Origin: Calonectria ilicicola
Lineage: Eukaryota; Ascomycota; Sordariomycetes; Hypocreales; Nectriaceae
Reading direction: 5' to 3'
Assembly: GCA_020809705.1 (NCBI GenBank)
Contig: CP085830.1
Coordinates: 1,860,001 to 1,924,000 of the forward strand
DNA: 64,000 nucleotides
In this document: positions 26,895 through 38,589 of the stretch, one piece after another
Layout of the letters: every line of letters begins with the position of its first letter
Numbering within the stretch: the stretch's first letter is position 1
The notes under the pieces: model-generated
Database searches by the model: none
What the model was told of the DNA's origin: nothing
Seen by the model: the letters and a program-made list of their open reading frames with translations, nothing else
Position numbers and translations under genes: made by a program

Positions 26895-27055
26895 TTTACC
26901 CTAGAGTATTGTAGATCATATAAGCAATTATATATAAAGTCACATATATACCACATACACATACAATATTAATATTAGCTAACTATAGTAAGAGCCTTTT
27001 ACTCTCTTTATTATACAATATAATTATTATACTTACCCCTAGCCTTATTTTATAA
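26895..27055. other. Weakly mutated patch of unknown origin
   Basis: GC-richer sequence (for example TACCCTAGAGTATTGTAGATC and TACTTACCCCTAGCC) lies inside the AT block, with no partner elsewhere in the window. It may be single-copy DNA or an element with no close copy, which RIP would have spared. Confidence 0.45.
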
Positions 27056-27479
27056 TAATTTATATAATTATTAATTATATTTTATTATAATTATTTAAAA
27101 TAAAAAATATTGATAAATTAAGAAAAATTTAAATTATATTATTATAATCTAATAATAAAAATCTTTATAAAGTTTAATTAAAATTCCTTTAATTTTATAA
27201 ATAAAATAATATTAAATTATTTTAAGTATAAGTAATAATTAATTTAAATATTATTAAGAATATTTATATTAAAATAAGTAAAGTTAATATTATAGTATTA
27301 ATTAATAATTATATAAATCTTATAATTCTAGATATATTGAATAATTAAATTAAAGATATTTTATATATAAATTAATTAATTATAATAAAGATAATAAAAA
27401 ACTATATATTTATTAATAAAAATAAATTATTATTTTTATTAAAATATCTTCTAATATTATTAAATAATAATATTTATTA

Positions 27480-28235
27480 TTAATAATTATATTTTCACTA
27501 AATATTAAATAAAAAAAAAGCATTTTTAATTACTTAAATAAGTACTATCTAGCCCTCCCTTTTCCTTAACCTTAGAATCACTTCTCTTAATTTTCTTAGT
27601 TTATATTATTATAAATAAACCTTACTTTATTTTTAATTTTATCTAGCTAATTCTTATATTTATTATTATAAATATTTATAATAAAACTTTTTTTACTAAA
27701 TTTAATCCTTTAAATATAAATCTATTATACTATTATATAATATTTTTTATAATTTTATATTTTTTTTAAATAAAATTTTAATTATTTATATTAAAATTAA
27801 AAATATAAAATTAAAATATTTAAAATTTATATATAATAAATTTTATTTTTTAAATAATTATAAATTTAAAAATATAAATATTTACATTTAATATATTTTT
27901 AATAAATTTTAATTAATATTTAATATATAATATAAAAGATAATTATTTATAAAAAATATTATTAATATATTTTTTAATAAATAAGTAATTTTAACTATAA
28001 AGGATATAATATTTAAATAATATTATATTAAGAATAATAAAATATATATATTAGGATTTATAATTTTAATAAAGAAAGTTATTTTAAATATAATTATTTA
28101 AGTTTTTATAAAAGTAATCTTATTATAAAATTAATTATATTTTAATTAGATGAATTATATAATTAAATTTAATTGTATTTGTTATTATTATGGCTTTAGA
28201 GCTCCCTCTAGGTTAGAGCCTATGATTTACTAAAA
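27480..28235 (+). mobile_element. Family B, full copy with 9-bp target duplication
   Basis: This 756-bp element has the 9-bp duplication TATTTATTA at 27,471-27,479 and 28,236-28,244. Its last 50 bases are among the least mutated of the family (GCTCCCTCTAGGTTAGAGCC) and ought to be close to the original 3' end. Confidence 0.75.
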
Positions 28236-28804
28236 TATTTATTACATAATAAATTATATAATATTTTGAATATTATTTATAAATATTAAAATTAAATTTT
28301 TAATTTAATATAATAATCTTATTTAAATATAAAAAGAAAATTAAAATCTATAAATAATAATTATTATATAAATTAATATTATTATTAATATTTAAAATAC
28401 AATTTTAAATAAAAAAGTCATTTAACTTAAAATCTAATTAAAAATAATTAATTAGAATATTACCTAGGACTTTTAGTAATTAAGATATATAATAATAAAT
28501 TTAAAAAAGTTTATAATTAAAGAATAAAAAATAGAAAAATATTAAATAATTTATAAATAATAAAAAATATAAATCTAATTTATATTTATAATAAATATTA
28601 AATATCTCTTAATATTAATTAAAAAACTTATATTTATAATAAATTAATTTAAAAAATAAATATAAAATAATATTTAAAATAATATTAAAAAGATAAATAT
28701 AAATCCTATATAATCTATTATATAAGAATAATAAATAATAAATATATTATTAAATATATTAAATAGCTAATATATTCTTCTTAATTTAATATTTTATATT
28801 AAAA

Positions 28805-30095
28805 ACACTGATCATATCCTATCATTTAATTGAACCATTGTTTACATTTCCTATTCTAGTACACAGCCTTTCCTACTCTTTTCCTTCCTTTTCCTTCCAT
28901 TATTATATCTTTATAATCCTTCTATTTAATATATTAATCTATTTATAATTTTTTTTATTTAATTTTTTTAAAAATTATTTTTATTTATTATTTAAAAAAG
29001 ATCTTTTATATTTAAATATTTTAAAATATTTTAATATTAATTTTATTATTTATTATTATTTTTAAATAAAAATCTTATTATTTTTAAATATATTTTTAAA
29101 AAAAAGATTATATTTTTAAAAAAAGATTATATTTTTAAAAAATTAATTTAATTTAAATCTTATTTTTTATACTATTTTATTATTAGGTTTTTTTAGTTTT
29201 TTTTTAAATTTTAATAGATATTTTTATTTATTTATATTTAAATTAATATTATTAATTTAAATCTTTTAATAAATATATTAAATTATAGATTTAATTTTTA
29301 AAGAGTTATTATTGATATAAATAATATATTATCAATTATATATATCTTAGCTATATATGTATATATTTAAAAATGTTAAATAAAAACTTATAAAATAATA
29401 AATATAATAAGCTAAAATAACTCTCTAAATATTAAACTTTTAAAGATAAAAGTTAAACTATTAAATAGCTGAATTTTTTCTTATTATTATAAGCTAATAT
29501 AGTATTAATAATACTATATATACTATATAGAAAAATCAAATATTTTGATTTATAATAAATGATTATAAATCCATTAATTTATAATATAAAAGACTTATAA
29601 ATTATTAATTTATAATATAAAAACTTATAAATTATTAATTTATAATATAATTATTTAGAAATTAAAATATTAAAATTGCTAATTAATAAAGGAAATATTC
29701 ATCTATATATATAATATATAGCCCCTTTAAAATAAAATAATAATATAATATATACTTATTTAATAAGTTTAATTTTAAGCTTATCCTTTTTTACCTTCCA
29801 CTGTATTATAACCTCTAACAAAAAATATATATTTAAAGATTTTTTTTAATATATATTTAAGAGAGGTTTATTTAAATATATATTATTATATTCCTAGTTA
29901 AAAATTCTCTTTTTTATTATATAGGGTTTTTAATTATTAAAGTTTTTTTATTTTATATTATCTTTAAGCTTTAAAGTTAGTATAAGGGCAATTATACTAA
30001 TAGATCTAAAAGTTTATTATAAGGTATGCCTTTAGGTCCTATCACCTTGTTAGTGTCTTTCTTTCCTAAAGAAAGAAGATAACTATATAAAAGAC
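28805..30095 (+). mobile_element. Family A copy A-7 with perfect 14-bp duplication, split by a solo LTR
   Basis: It starts ACACTGATCATATCC and ends ATAAAAGAC. ATTTTATATTAAAA occurs identically at 28,791-28,804 and 30,096-30,109. The solo LTR at 29,374-29,820 with its own 5-bp duplication interrupts it; without that the element is about 839 bp. The 3' hairpin is CTTTCTTT-CCT-AAAGAAAG (30,057-30,075). The second start unit present in A-2 is missing here. Confidence 0.8.
29374..29820 (+). mobile_element. Solo LTR D-1 (447 bp) inside Family A
   Basis: It starts TGTTAAATAAAAAC and ends ACCTCTAACA, a TG...CA structure, and is flanked on both sides by AAAAA (29,369-29,373 and 29,821-29,825). The reverse complement occurs at 40,939-41,354. 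No internal retrotransposon region remains, which is the usual result of recombination between two LTRs. Strand is arbitrary. Confidence 0.8.
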
Positions 30096-30700
30096 ATTTT
30101 ATATTAAAAGAATTATATATATAAAAACTTTAAAATTAATTTTAATTATTATATAAATAAAATTTAAATTAATATATAAATTAAAATTAATTATTTATAA
30201 AATATATTAATAAAGAAATTATAATAATTATTAATTTTTAAATTAAACTTTTAATAATTAATAATTATAAATTATAAAATAAGATAATAAATAAAATTAT
30301 AAAAAAATTATAATAAAAAAATATATTAATAAATTTAATAATTAGAATATATATTTTATATATTTTTAAAATAAATTAATTAATAAATAAAGGGAATAGT
30401 AAATTAATAGATTTTAATTATATTTATATTATTAATTAAAAATAAAAATAAAGATTTAATTTTAATTTATATATTATATATAATAGATTTAATTATATTA
30501 CTATTAATTATTATTAATTGGATAATCTTATTCTTATACTTTTACAATTAATAGACTAAAATTATATTAATTAAATCTATTATTAAAATTAAAGCTGTAA
30601 ATATAATTATAATTATAGCTTTAAAATATATAATTAAAAAGCTTTTACTTAAAATTATAATAATAATTATATATAACTATAATTAACTTATAATAAAAAC

Positions 30701-31092
30701 TATAACAATCTGGTCAATTCCCAACTTAATAAACCAATCAAAATAAAGGATTTATTGTTAGTAGGATGGTTAGGTATGTTATAGTAAAAAAGAGTAATAG
30801 AAATATTACATTAGATAATAATCAATTATAATTAAAGTAATCAAGTTATATTAAAAGCTAATCCATTCTATTCCTTATAATAGGATCTAATCTATTTATA
30901 TACTACTATTTTATTTTAATATATATAGTACATTTAGTGCACTAAATATAATACCTTTTATACTTATTATAATAATTGCCCTTATTACTCTTTATTTAAT
31001 TGGTTGGATGTAATTATAGGGTAGCTGGTTTTTTATAGGATATAGTATTCTGCCATCCTAGACTGCCTTGGGTTTTAATATAGGTTGTAATA
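30701..31092 (-). repeat. Left LTR (3' LTR) of Gypsy-1b
   Basis: This 392-bp LTR starts TATAACAATCTGGTCAATTC and ends GGTTGTAATA. It aligns along its full length with 37,204-37,594. Confidence 0.9.
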
Positions 31093-31589
31093 TAATGTTT
31101 TTCCTTTGTTGGTTTTATTCTTAAAGCTAGTATAATAGATTATAGGGGTTTTTATATATATTATCTAAATTTAAACTTATAATTATTTTATTATACTAAT
31201 ATTATATTTAGTAAAGTAATAAAAGCATCTTTTATTTATAAGAATCATAAAATCAAAGGTTTTACTAATTATATTAATCTTTTTAAAATACCTATTATAG
31301 CTTATATATACTATATAAGTACTAGCCTTTCCTATATAATAGGTAAAGGTTTAACTTATTATTTTAAATATATTTAAAATTATAAAAATTATAATTATAT
31401 AAATATAAAAAATATAACTTATATATATTTTTATTATTTCTTATTTAACTAACTTAATATACTAATAATAATAATTCTCTATATTATTAAAAAAAAAAAA
31501 TTATATTAATAATATTTAAAAATATAAAACAAATTAAACTCACTACATACTTCTTTAAAGACTTCTTAAAAGATTATTTTAAAAACCCA

Positions 31590-31770
31590 ATCTCAAATAA
31601 TAACAACATTTACCAAATTAAAGCGCCTAAAGAAGTTAAAGGATAATCTAAAAGAGCGAGGTGCTAGAGCAGTAGAGGCTATAGAGGCTGAGATTATGGT
31701 AGAGGAAGGCCCTTCTTTGAAGGTAGTATTGGTGTTGTATATTATTGATGTTGATCTCTCTTTCTTATTT
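31590..31770 (+). pseudogene. Plus-strand ORF remnant antisense to Gypsy-1b
   Basis: A plus-strand frame stays open through a GC-richer patch, with visible pieces LKRLKKLKDNLKERGARA and AVEAIEAEIMVEEGPS, strongly helical and charged. It lies between the pol 3' end and the 3' LTR, antisense to gag-pol. Gypsy-1a has a plus-strand coding-like patch in the same position. Product unknown. Confidence 0.4.
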
Positions 31771-34700
31771 GTTGAAGGAATGCTTCTAGTATTTTTAAAT
31801 AATATATAAGATATTTAATAGGTTCTTAGATTATTTCTTTATAGTCTTTTTATTTAATTTTGAATTTTCTATCTTTTTTTCTTCTTTATAGGATTTTTTT
31901 AATTTCCTATTAGTCTTCTAGGTTTTTTATTTATGGTTTATATTTGGGTTCTATATTTATCTAGATATTATTATTAGGTTCTAATAGTAAAATATAGAAG
32001 ATAGGGTGAATCTTAATGTTATTTAGAAGATTGAGCTTATAGTTATTTTTTAATATTTTTCTTTTAATTAGGTATAGTCTAATCTATATAAAGTTAATTT
32101 TTTTATTTTATTTTTTTATTATAAGATTTTTTATTATTAAGTAAACTATATCTCTTTTTAAGAAGGATAGTCCTTTTAACTTTTTTAAATTATAATATTT
32201 TTTTATTATATTATAAATAAACTTAAATTCTATTTTTATTTTTTTATATAATTTTCTTAAATCATCTAACTTAATTATTACTTTTACTTAAATTATACTT
32301 TTTAAAAAGGCTTAATAAGTATCTAATATAAAGTCAAAATTGGCTTTTATTAGTATTATTTTAATACTATAATTATAAAATATATTATATATTAACTATA
32401 TAATAAATAACTTTTTTATTTAATTAATTTATTTATAATTAATATAATATTATAGATATTACTTAATTTTCTAATTTTAGTATTCGATTTGTCTGTTTAT
32501 TTGAAGGTAGAAGGCTATACTTAGCTTATAATTTAATCCTATTAAGAATATTAGGCTTTACTAAAATTTAAATATAAATAATTATTCTTTATTTAAAATG
32601 ATTTTAATTAATAGTTTATATATAATAATTATATTTTAAAAGAAAAAATAAGTAAATTATTCTTTTTTTATTACTTTATTATAAAAAAGATAATATACTA
32701 CTTTTATAAAATAATTAATAATAATAAAAATACTATTATAATATACTCCTATAATAAGATCTATTAATAAGAGGAGATTAGTAATAAAATCTATTATAAT
32801 TAAGTCTTATAATTATTATATAATAGAGGATAGTTATAATAATCTATATAGTTTATATCTTAGTTTTTTAGAGTATTAATATAGGCTATATTCCTTATAT
32901 ATTTGTTTAATTTTCTTTTTTATTTTATTAAAGGAAAATATTTATTTAATTTATTTAAAGGTTTTATTAATACCTTTATGGCTATATAAGGGATATTTAT
33001 AAATATTTTTTATTAATTTTATTTAATATTCCTTTAATACTTATAAATAATCTATCTTTTCTTCTTCTAAAAGTACTAGATTATATTTTTTAATTTTTCT
33101 TAATAGTAGATTATTTTATTCTACTTATTATATTAGTATTTCTATAGTAATGGTTCTAATTGTATATAATAATCCTTCTACTTTTATAATAATAATTATT
33201 TTCTTTATTTTTATTATTATTTTATTAATTAAGGCTTATTCTAATCCTTTATTAGTATTATAGATTAATAGTTTTTTTTATATTTTTGGTTTTTTTGTGT
33301 TGTAATTGGGTTAGCAGCTAATCGCATTAGCACAGCCATTTTCAGTTCCTTTAATATAAACAATTTAATAATTGAATTTGGATAGGTATTTTATATATTA
33401 TAGTTACCTTTTATTAAGTTTTTAAGTAATTGTGAAATAGGTAATATTTTTATAATTAATATATATTATAATTTTATAATTACTTTTTAAAAAGTATTAT
33501 TAAAATTCTTTAAAAATATTAATAATAGTAAGGAATTCTTTATTATAAATAAAGTAATTTAGCTTAGGGCTATATAGCTTATATAAGTAGAATACTATAG
33601 AATATAGGTTTCCTTATTCATCTCATTATCCGATCTAGGCCTCTAGGGTGAAGTCTAATATATTAGTTTCTAGCTTTATAGGCTTATTAGGGTCGAATAT
33701 TACTAGAATAGGTTTTTCTAAAATAGTATTTTTTATAGTTTTGAATAATTATTATGCTTTATTTTTTTATTAAAAGATAATTTCTTTTTTAATTAATTTT
33801 ATTATACTTAAAGTAATTTTATTAAATCTTTTAATAAATCTTTAATAATAGTTAGTAAATCTAAGGAAAGCTTATATTTCCTTTATATTAATAGATTCCT
33901 TCCAATCTTTTACTATAATAACTTTCTTTAGGTCTATATAAATTTTATTAGGGTTAATAATATATTCTAGAAATTCTATTTCTTAAGTATAGAATTTATT
34001 TTTTTTTAATTTAATTAGAAGTTTGGTATTTTAGAGAGCTTTTAAGATCTTATAAATATATTCTTTATATTTTTCTTTATTTTTAAAGAAAATAAGGATA
34101 TTATCTAGGTAGTAGATAATAAAGATATTTAAGTATTCTTATAATATATTAGTTATTATTTATTAGAATAATATTAATATATTTATAAATTTAAAAGGTA
34201 TAATTAGGTATTTAAATAATTTAAATTTTATTTAGAAAGTGGTTTTTTATTTATATTCTTTTTTAATATAAATAAGATTATATGCTTTTTTAAGATCTAG
34301 TGTAATAAAGATATTAGCTTTATAAAGATAATTTTTTATTTTATTAATTAATAATAATAAAGTATAATCTTTAATAGTAATATTATTAAGCTATTAATAA
34401 TCTATAATAAAATATAATTTTCTATTTTTCTTAAATATAAATATAATAAAATAATTAATTTTAAAATTTAAAATATAAATATATTCTTTTTTAAGTATAT
34501 TTTAGATATATTTTTTAAAGTATTAAACTTAATTTAATTAAGATTATAAATAAAGTAAAATTAGATATTAGATTTATCTTTAAGAATGATTTTATGATCC
34601 TATTAGCTATACTTAGATAATCTAGTATCTAGTTTTTCTACAAAGAGCTTTTTGTAGATTTAGTATTATAAGGGTATATTATATAATCTATCTATTTCTA

Positions 34701-37203
34701 CTTTAGCTTTTATTTCTTTAAGGCTTTTATTAATTTATTAGAACTATATTCTAAAATAGATAATTATTTATTATTTTTACTTTTTCTAATTATTCTTATA
34801 TTTATATTTTATTTCTTTAAATAATAAAGATTCTCCTTTACTTATATCTTTTACTTAATTAGGGCTAGAAGTTCAAGATCTTTTATTATATTTTATAAAA
34901 ATATCACTAGTTATATTATATTCCTTAGGTATTTGCATCTAGCTAGTATACTAGTAGATATTAGGGTTATATTAGTATAATTATAGGTATTCTAAAACTA
35001 GGTTATGTTGTTTAATATTAATAATATTAAAGGTTATTTTTTAATTCCTTTCTTTAATAAAGACTTTTAGATAATTAATCTTTTTATTTATAATACTATT
35101 ATTATATCTAAAGGGTGTTCTTTCTATATTAATGATTTTATATAGGTTGACTTTTATTGTCCATAGTAGCTAAAGTTTATTAATTACTTAAAGATTTATA
35201 TAATTTTGCTTAGCTCTATTATCTATTATAGTATTATATTACTTCCTTTTAACCCTTATTTCTATTTCTAATTATTATTAGGGTTGCTCTTTAGTTGTAG
35301 AGTATAGAGCTTTTTTAAGGAGTTTTTTGGTAATTTCAGGGATTATTACTCTAGTTGCTCTTGTTGCTCTTTTATAGGGGGCTTTATTTATTTTTTGGTT
35401 TTATTTGGTGCTAGGCTATTGCTTTATTTATTATATAGATATTATATTTAGGATCTTAATATTTATTCTAGGGTAGCTTGCTATAATTAAAGAACTTAGG
35501 CTTACCTAGTTCTAATATAATGAACTAGTAATAAGGGTTTTTTTCTATTATTTTATATTAGTTAAAGTATTTTTTATAAGTATAATAAATAATTATATCT
35601 TTTATTTTAATAAAGAAGTATATTATATATTATTTTTACTTTATATATTAAAAGTAATTATAATTATAATAGCTTATTTATAAAATATTCTTATATTCTT
35701 TATATATTATATTTAGTTTAAGGTTATTTTTCTTATATTAGATAGATTAGAGATTATAGTTTTTTAATTATTATTTACTTTATATAAGTAGGAAGACTTT
35801 ATTTTTATCTTATAAGAGTTCTTTAACTTATTAAGCTATTCTTTTAATATTAGTTATCTATTTTCTATTTCCATTTTTATTATAAGTGTAGGTATCCTAC
35901 CATACTAGTGCTTTATTGGTATATATATCTAGAATAGATGTAGGGATTCCTATCTTCTTAATTTATTTTAATTATTTATAAGAAAAGTAGGATTAGCTTT
36001 TTTATTAGATTAATTATACTTTTTGAATAGTTTTATTAATTTCTTATTATAAAGTAAGTTTTATTTTATATAATTTATAGTTTTTTATATATTACTTAAT
36101 TATAGTAATTGATTTATATTTCTTAATAATAGTAAGAATAACTTTTTCTATAATCTTCTTTTTTCCTTTTAGTACTAAGGTTTATTAAGTTTTTATAGTA
36201 TTAAGTTATTTTTATTCTTCTGGTATAGGTTTAAACTGATTTCCTGTTTTCAAGGAGCAGTATTTAAAGGATTTATATTCTTTCTTTCTATAATTAAAGC
36301 AGGTAATCTTACTTTTATTATACCCCTAGATAATATTAAGTTCTATTGGTTTTAAATAAGTCCTATATATAATGCTTTATTACTTATTCTAGGTTTTTTT
36401 TTATTTAGAATATATAGGTTTTTATTATTTTAGATATATTTTTTATATTAGTTAAATTATCTTTTATTAATTTTAATAGCACTTTTAATATACTTTAAAA
36501 GTTTCTTTAATCAATCTTCTTTATAAATTTCATTCTTAACTTCACTCTTTAAATCTTTATAATAAAGTTTTATTAGTATATTATTATCTTAGACTATTTA
36601 TACTATAATTCTTTTAAATTTAGTTAAATATTAATTATAAAATTTTATTTATTTAAATTTATATAATTAATTTATAATTTATTATTTTATATTAATTATA
36701 TTAAAATTATCTTTAATAATAATTTTAAAATATTCCTAATCTTTAAAAATCTTTTAAATCTTTTTATTTTAATTAATATTATCCTTATTTTTTAAATAAT
36801 CTTTTATAATAGATTTAAACTATATTTTTATATCCCCTTAAAAAAAGTTTTAATATATAATACCTAAGCTTCAGGGATTATAAATTATATTAAAAAAAGC
36901 AAAAGTATCCCTTCATTCGGGTAAGGAAGGGAACTATATTAACAGCCTTTCCTAGAAAGAGCTCCAGGACCGGGGATCTTAGAATTTCACTAATATCTTT
37001 ACCCTTGTTTCTCTTAACTATAATGGTTCTGGCTTTTTCTACTTTAAATTATATTTATATATCTACAAATTTCTTCTTAACCTACTATAATTCTATAATT
37101 AATTTAATATTATTAAAAGAAGTAATAATAATAAGATTCTTTCCAAATATTATTATTATTTAATTATTAATATAAATAATTAATTAAATAAGAGCTTTTA
37201 ATA

Positions 37204-37594
37204 TATAATAATCTAATTAATTTCTAATTTAATAAATTAATTAAAATAAAAGATTTATTATTAATAAAATAATTAAGTATATTATAATAAAAAAAGTAAT
37301 AAAAATATTATATTAAGTAATAATTAATTATAATTAAAGTAATTAAATTATATTAAAAGCTAATCTATTCTATTCCTTATAGTAGGATCTAATTTATTTA
37401 TATACTATTATCTTATTTTAATATATATGATGCGCTTAGTATGCTAGATATAATATCTTTTATACTTATTGTAATAGTCGCCCTTATCGCTTCTTGTTTG
37501 ATTGGTTGGATGTAATTATAAGGTAGCTGGTTTTTTATAGGGTATGGCATTCTGCCATCCTAGACCGCCCTGGGTTTTGATATGGGTCGTAATA
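37204..37594 (-). repeat. Right LTR (5' LTR) of Gypsy-1b
   Basis: Partner of the LTR at 30,701. Its right half is well preserved (GCCATCCTAGACCGCCCTGG), with C and G at sites that are T and A in the left copy. Its left half is heavily mutated. The pattern reverses between the two copies. Confidence 0.9.
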
Positions 37595-37599
37595 AAAAC

Positions 37600-38374
37600 T
37601 AATAAAGAAATTAACAAATAATACCTTAATTATAATCTTTATTATGACTTTTATAATAAATATATTTAATATAATAAGAATATATAATTAAAGAAATAAC
37701 CTTAAAGATATTTAATATTATAAATAATAAGCTAATTTAATTAATTAAAATATAAAAATATTAATTAAAAGGCCTACCTTTAGTCTAAATTATAACCAGA
37801 GGTTAATATTATATAAGAATAAAAATAAGTTAATTAAAGCTATATTATTAAATAATACCTTACTTAAACTCCACTTATTATCTAATATAATAAACTCTTT
37901 TTTTATTAAAATCTATCTTTTTAACTTATATAATGTAATACTATTTACTCTATTTAAAACTAATAACTTAATTAATAGTAACTTAATTACACTTATATTT
38001 ATTAATAAAAAGGAAATAGTTTAAAGATATAATTTAATTATTAAACTATTAAAGAAGTTAAAATATATTTATTTTATTAATAATATAATTTAATTTATAA
38101 TCTTATATTACTTTATTACTTAACTATATATTAAAAACCATATAAAGATCTTACCTATATTTATTATAAACTTAAAAAAGGCAATTTAAATATTCCTAAT
38201 TTATTATAGCTAAACTACTATAATCTAGACTATAAATAGCTATAAAGATAGCTTATCTTTAAATCTAAATACTATTTATATAAGTATTTATCTTAGAGAA
38301 TACTAGAAACCAATTATAATATACTTTTAAGTACTATAATATATATTTAAAGTTATAATTATTAAAAAATCTTT
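37600..38374. other. AT-rich spacer between Gypsy-1b and element III
   Basis: This 775-bp stretch is the pre-insertion flank shared by both elements. It keeps scattered GC patches (AAGGCCTACCTTTAG, ACTCCACTTATTATC) and is probably a fragment of an older element. I recognise no domain or terminus in it. Confidence 0.5.
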
Positions 38375-38379
38375 ATTAA

Positions 38380-38589
38380 TGTCACAGGCTGAAGCCTGGC
38401 AGAGGATTACAGCTATACTATATCCATCTAGATTAAGTTTTATAACTATATTAATAGCAAGGGCATACTAAGATATATATAATCAGAAGAATATATTCTT
38501 TTAATTATTTTTTTCTTCTTTTTTTAACTTTAAATAGATTAATATAAAGTACTTTTTAAATTAAATAAATCTAGAATTAGCTTTTTATA
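38380..38589 (+). repeat. Left LTR of element III
   Basis: This 210-bp LTR starts TGTCACAGGCTGAAGCC with its TG intact, and ends CTTTTTATA. Its first 100 bases are well preserved. Confidence 0.88.

Larger units (their letters stand above)
30701..37594 (-). mobile_element. Gypsy-1b: complete but RIP-killed Ty3/Gypsy retrotransposon (6.9 kb)
   Basis: Direct LTRs of 391-392 bp lie at both ends, and the 5-bp duplication AAAAC is at 30,696-30,700 and 37,595-37,599. The coding strand is minus. The gag CCHC zinc knuckle lies at 36,257-36,301, where three of the four ligand positions (C4, H9, C14) now read tyrosine, as C-to-T and G-to-A changes would give. The reverse-transcriptase active site at about 34,090-34,130 reads IIYYLDNILIF instead of YLDD. 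On the minus strand a purine run AAAGGAAAAA lies next to the left LTR, as a polypurine tract. Frames are broken by stops throughout, so it cannot move. Confidence 0.92.

Noticed and set aside
29374..29820. A complete TIR transposon, because its two copies are in opposite orientation
   Set aside because: TG...CA ends, 5-bp duplications and lack of long terminal inverted repeats fit a solo LTR better.
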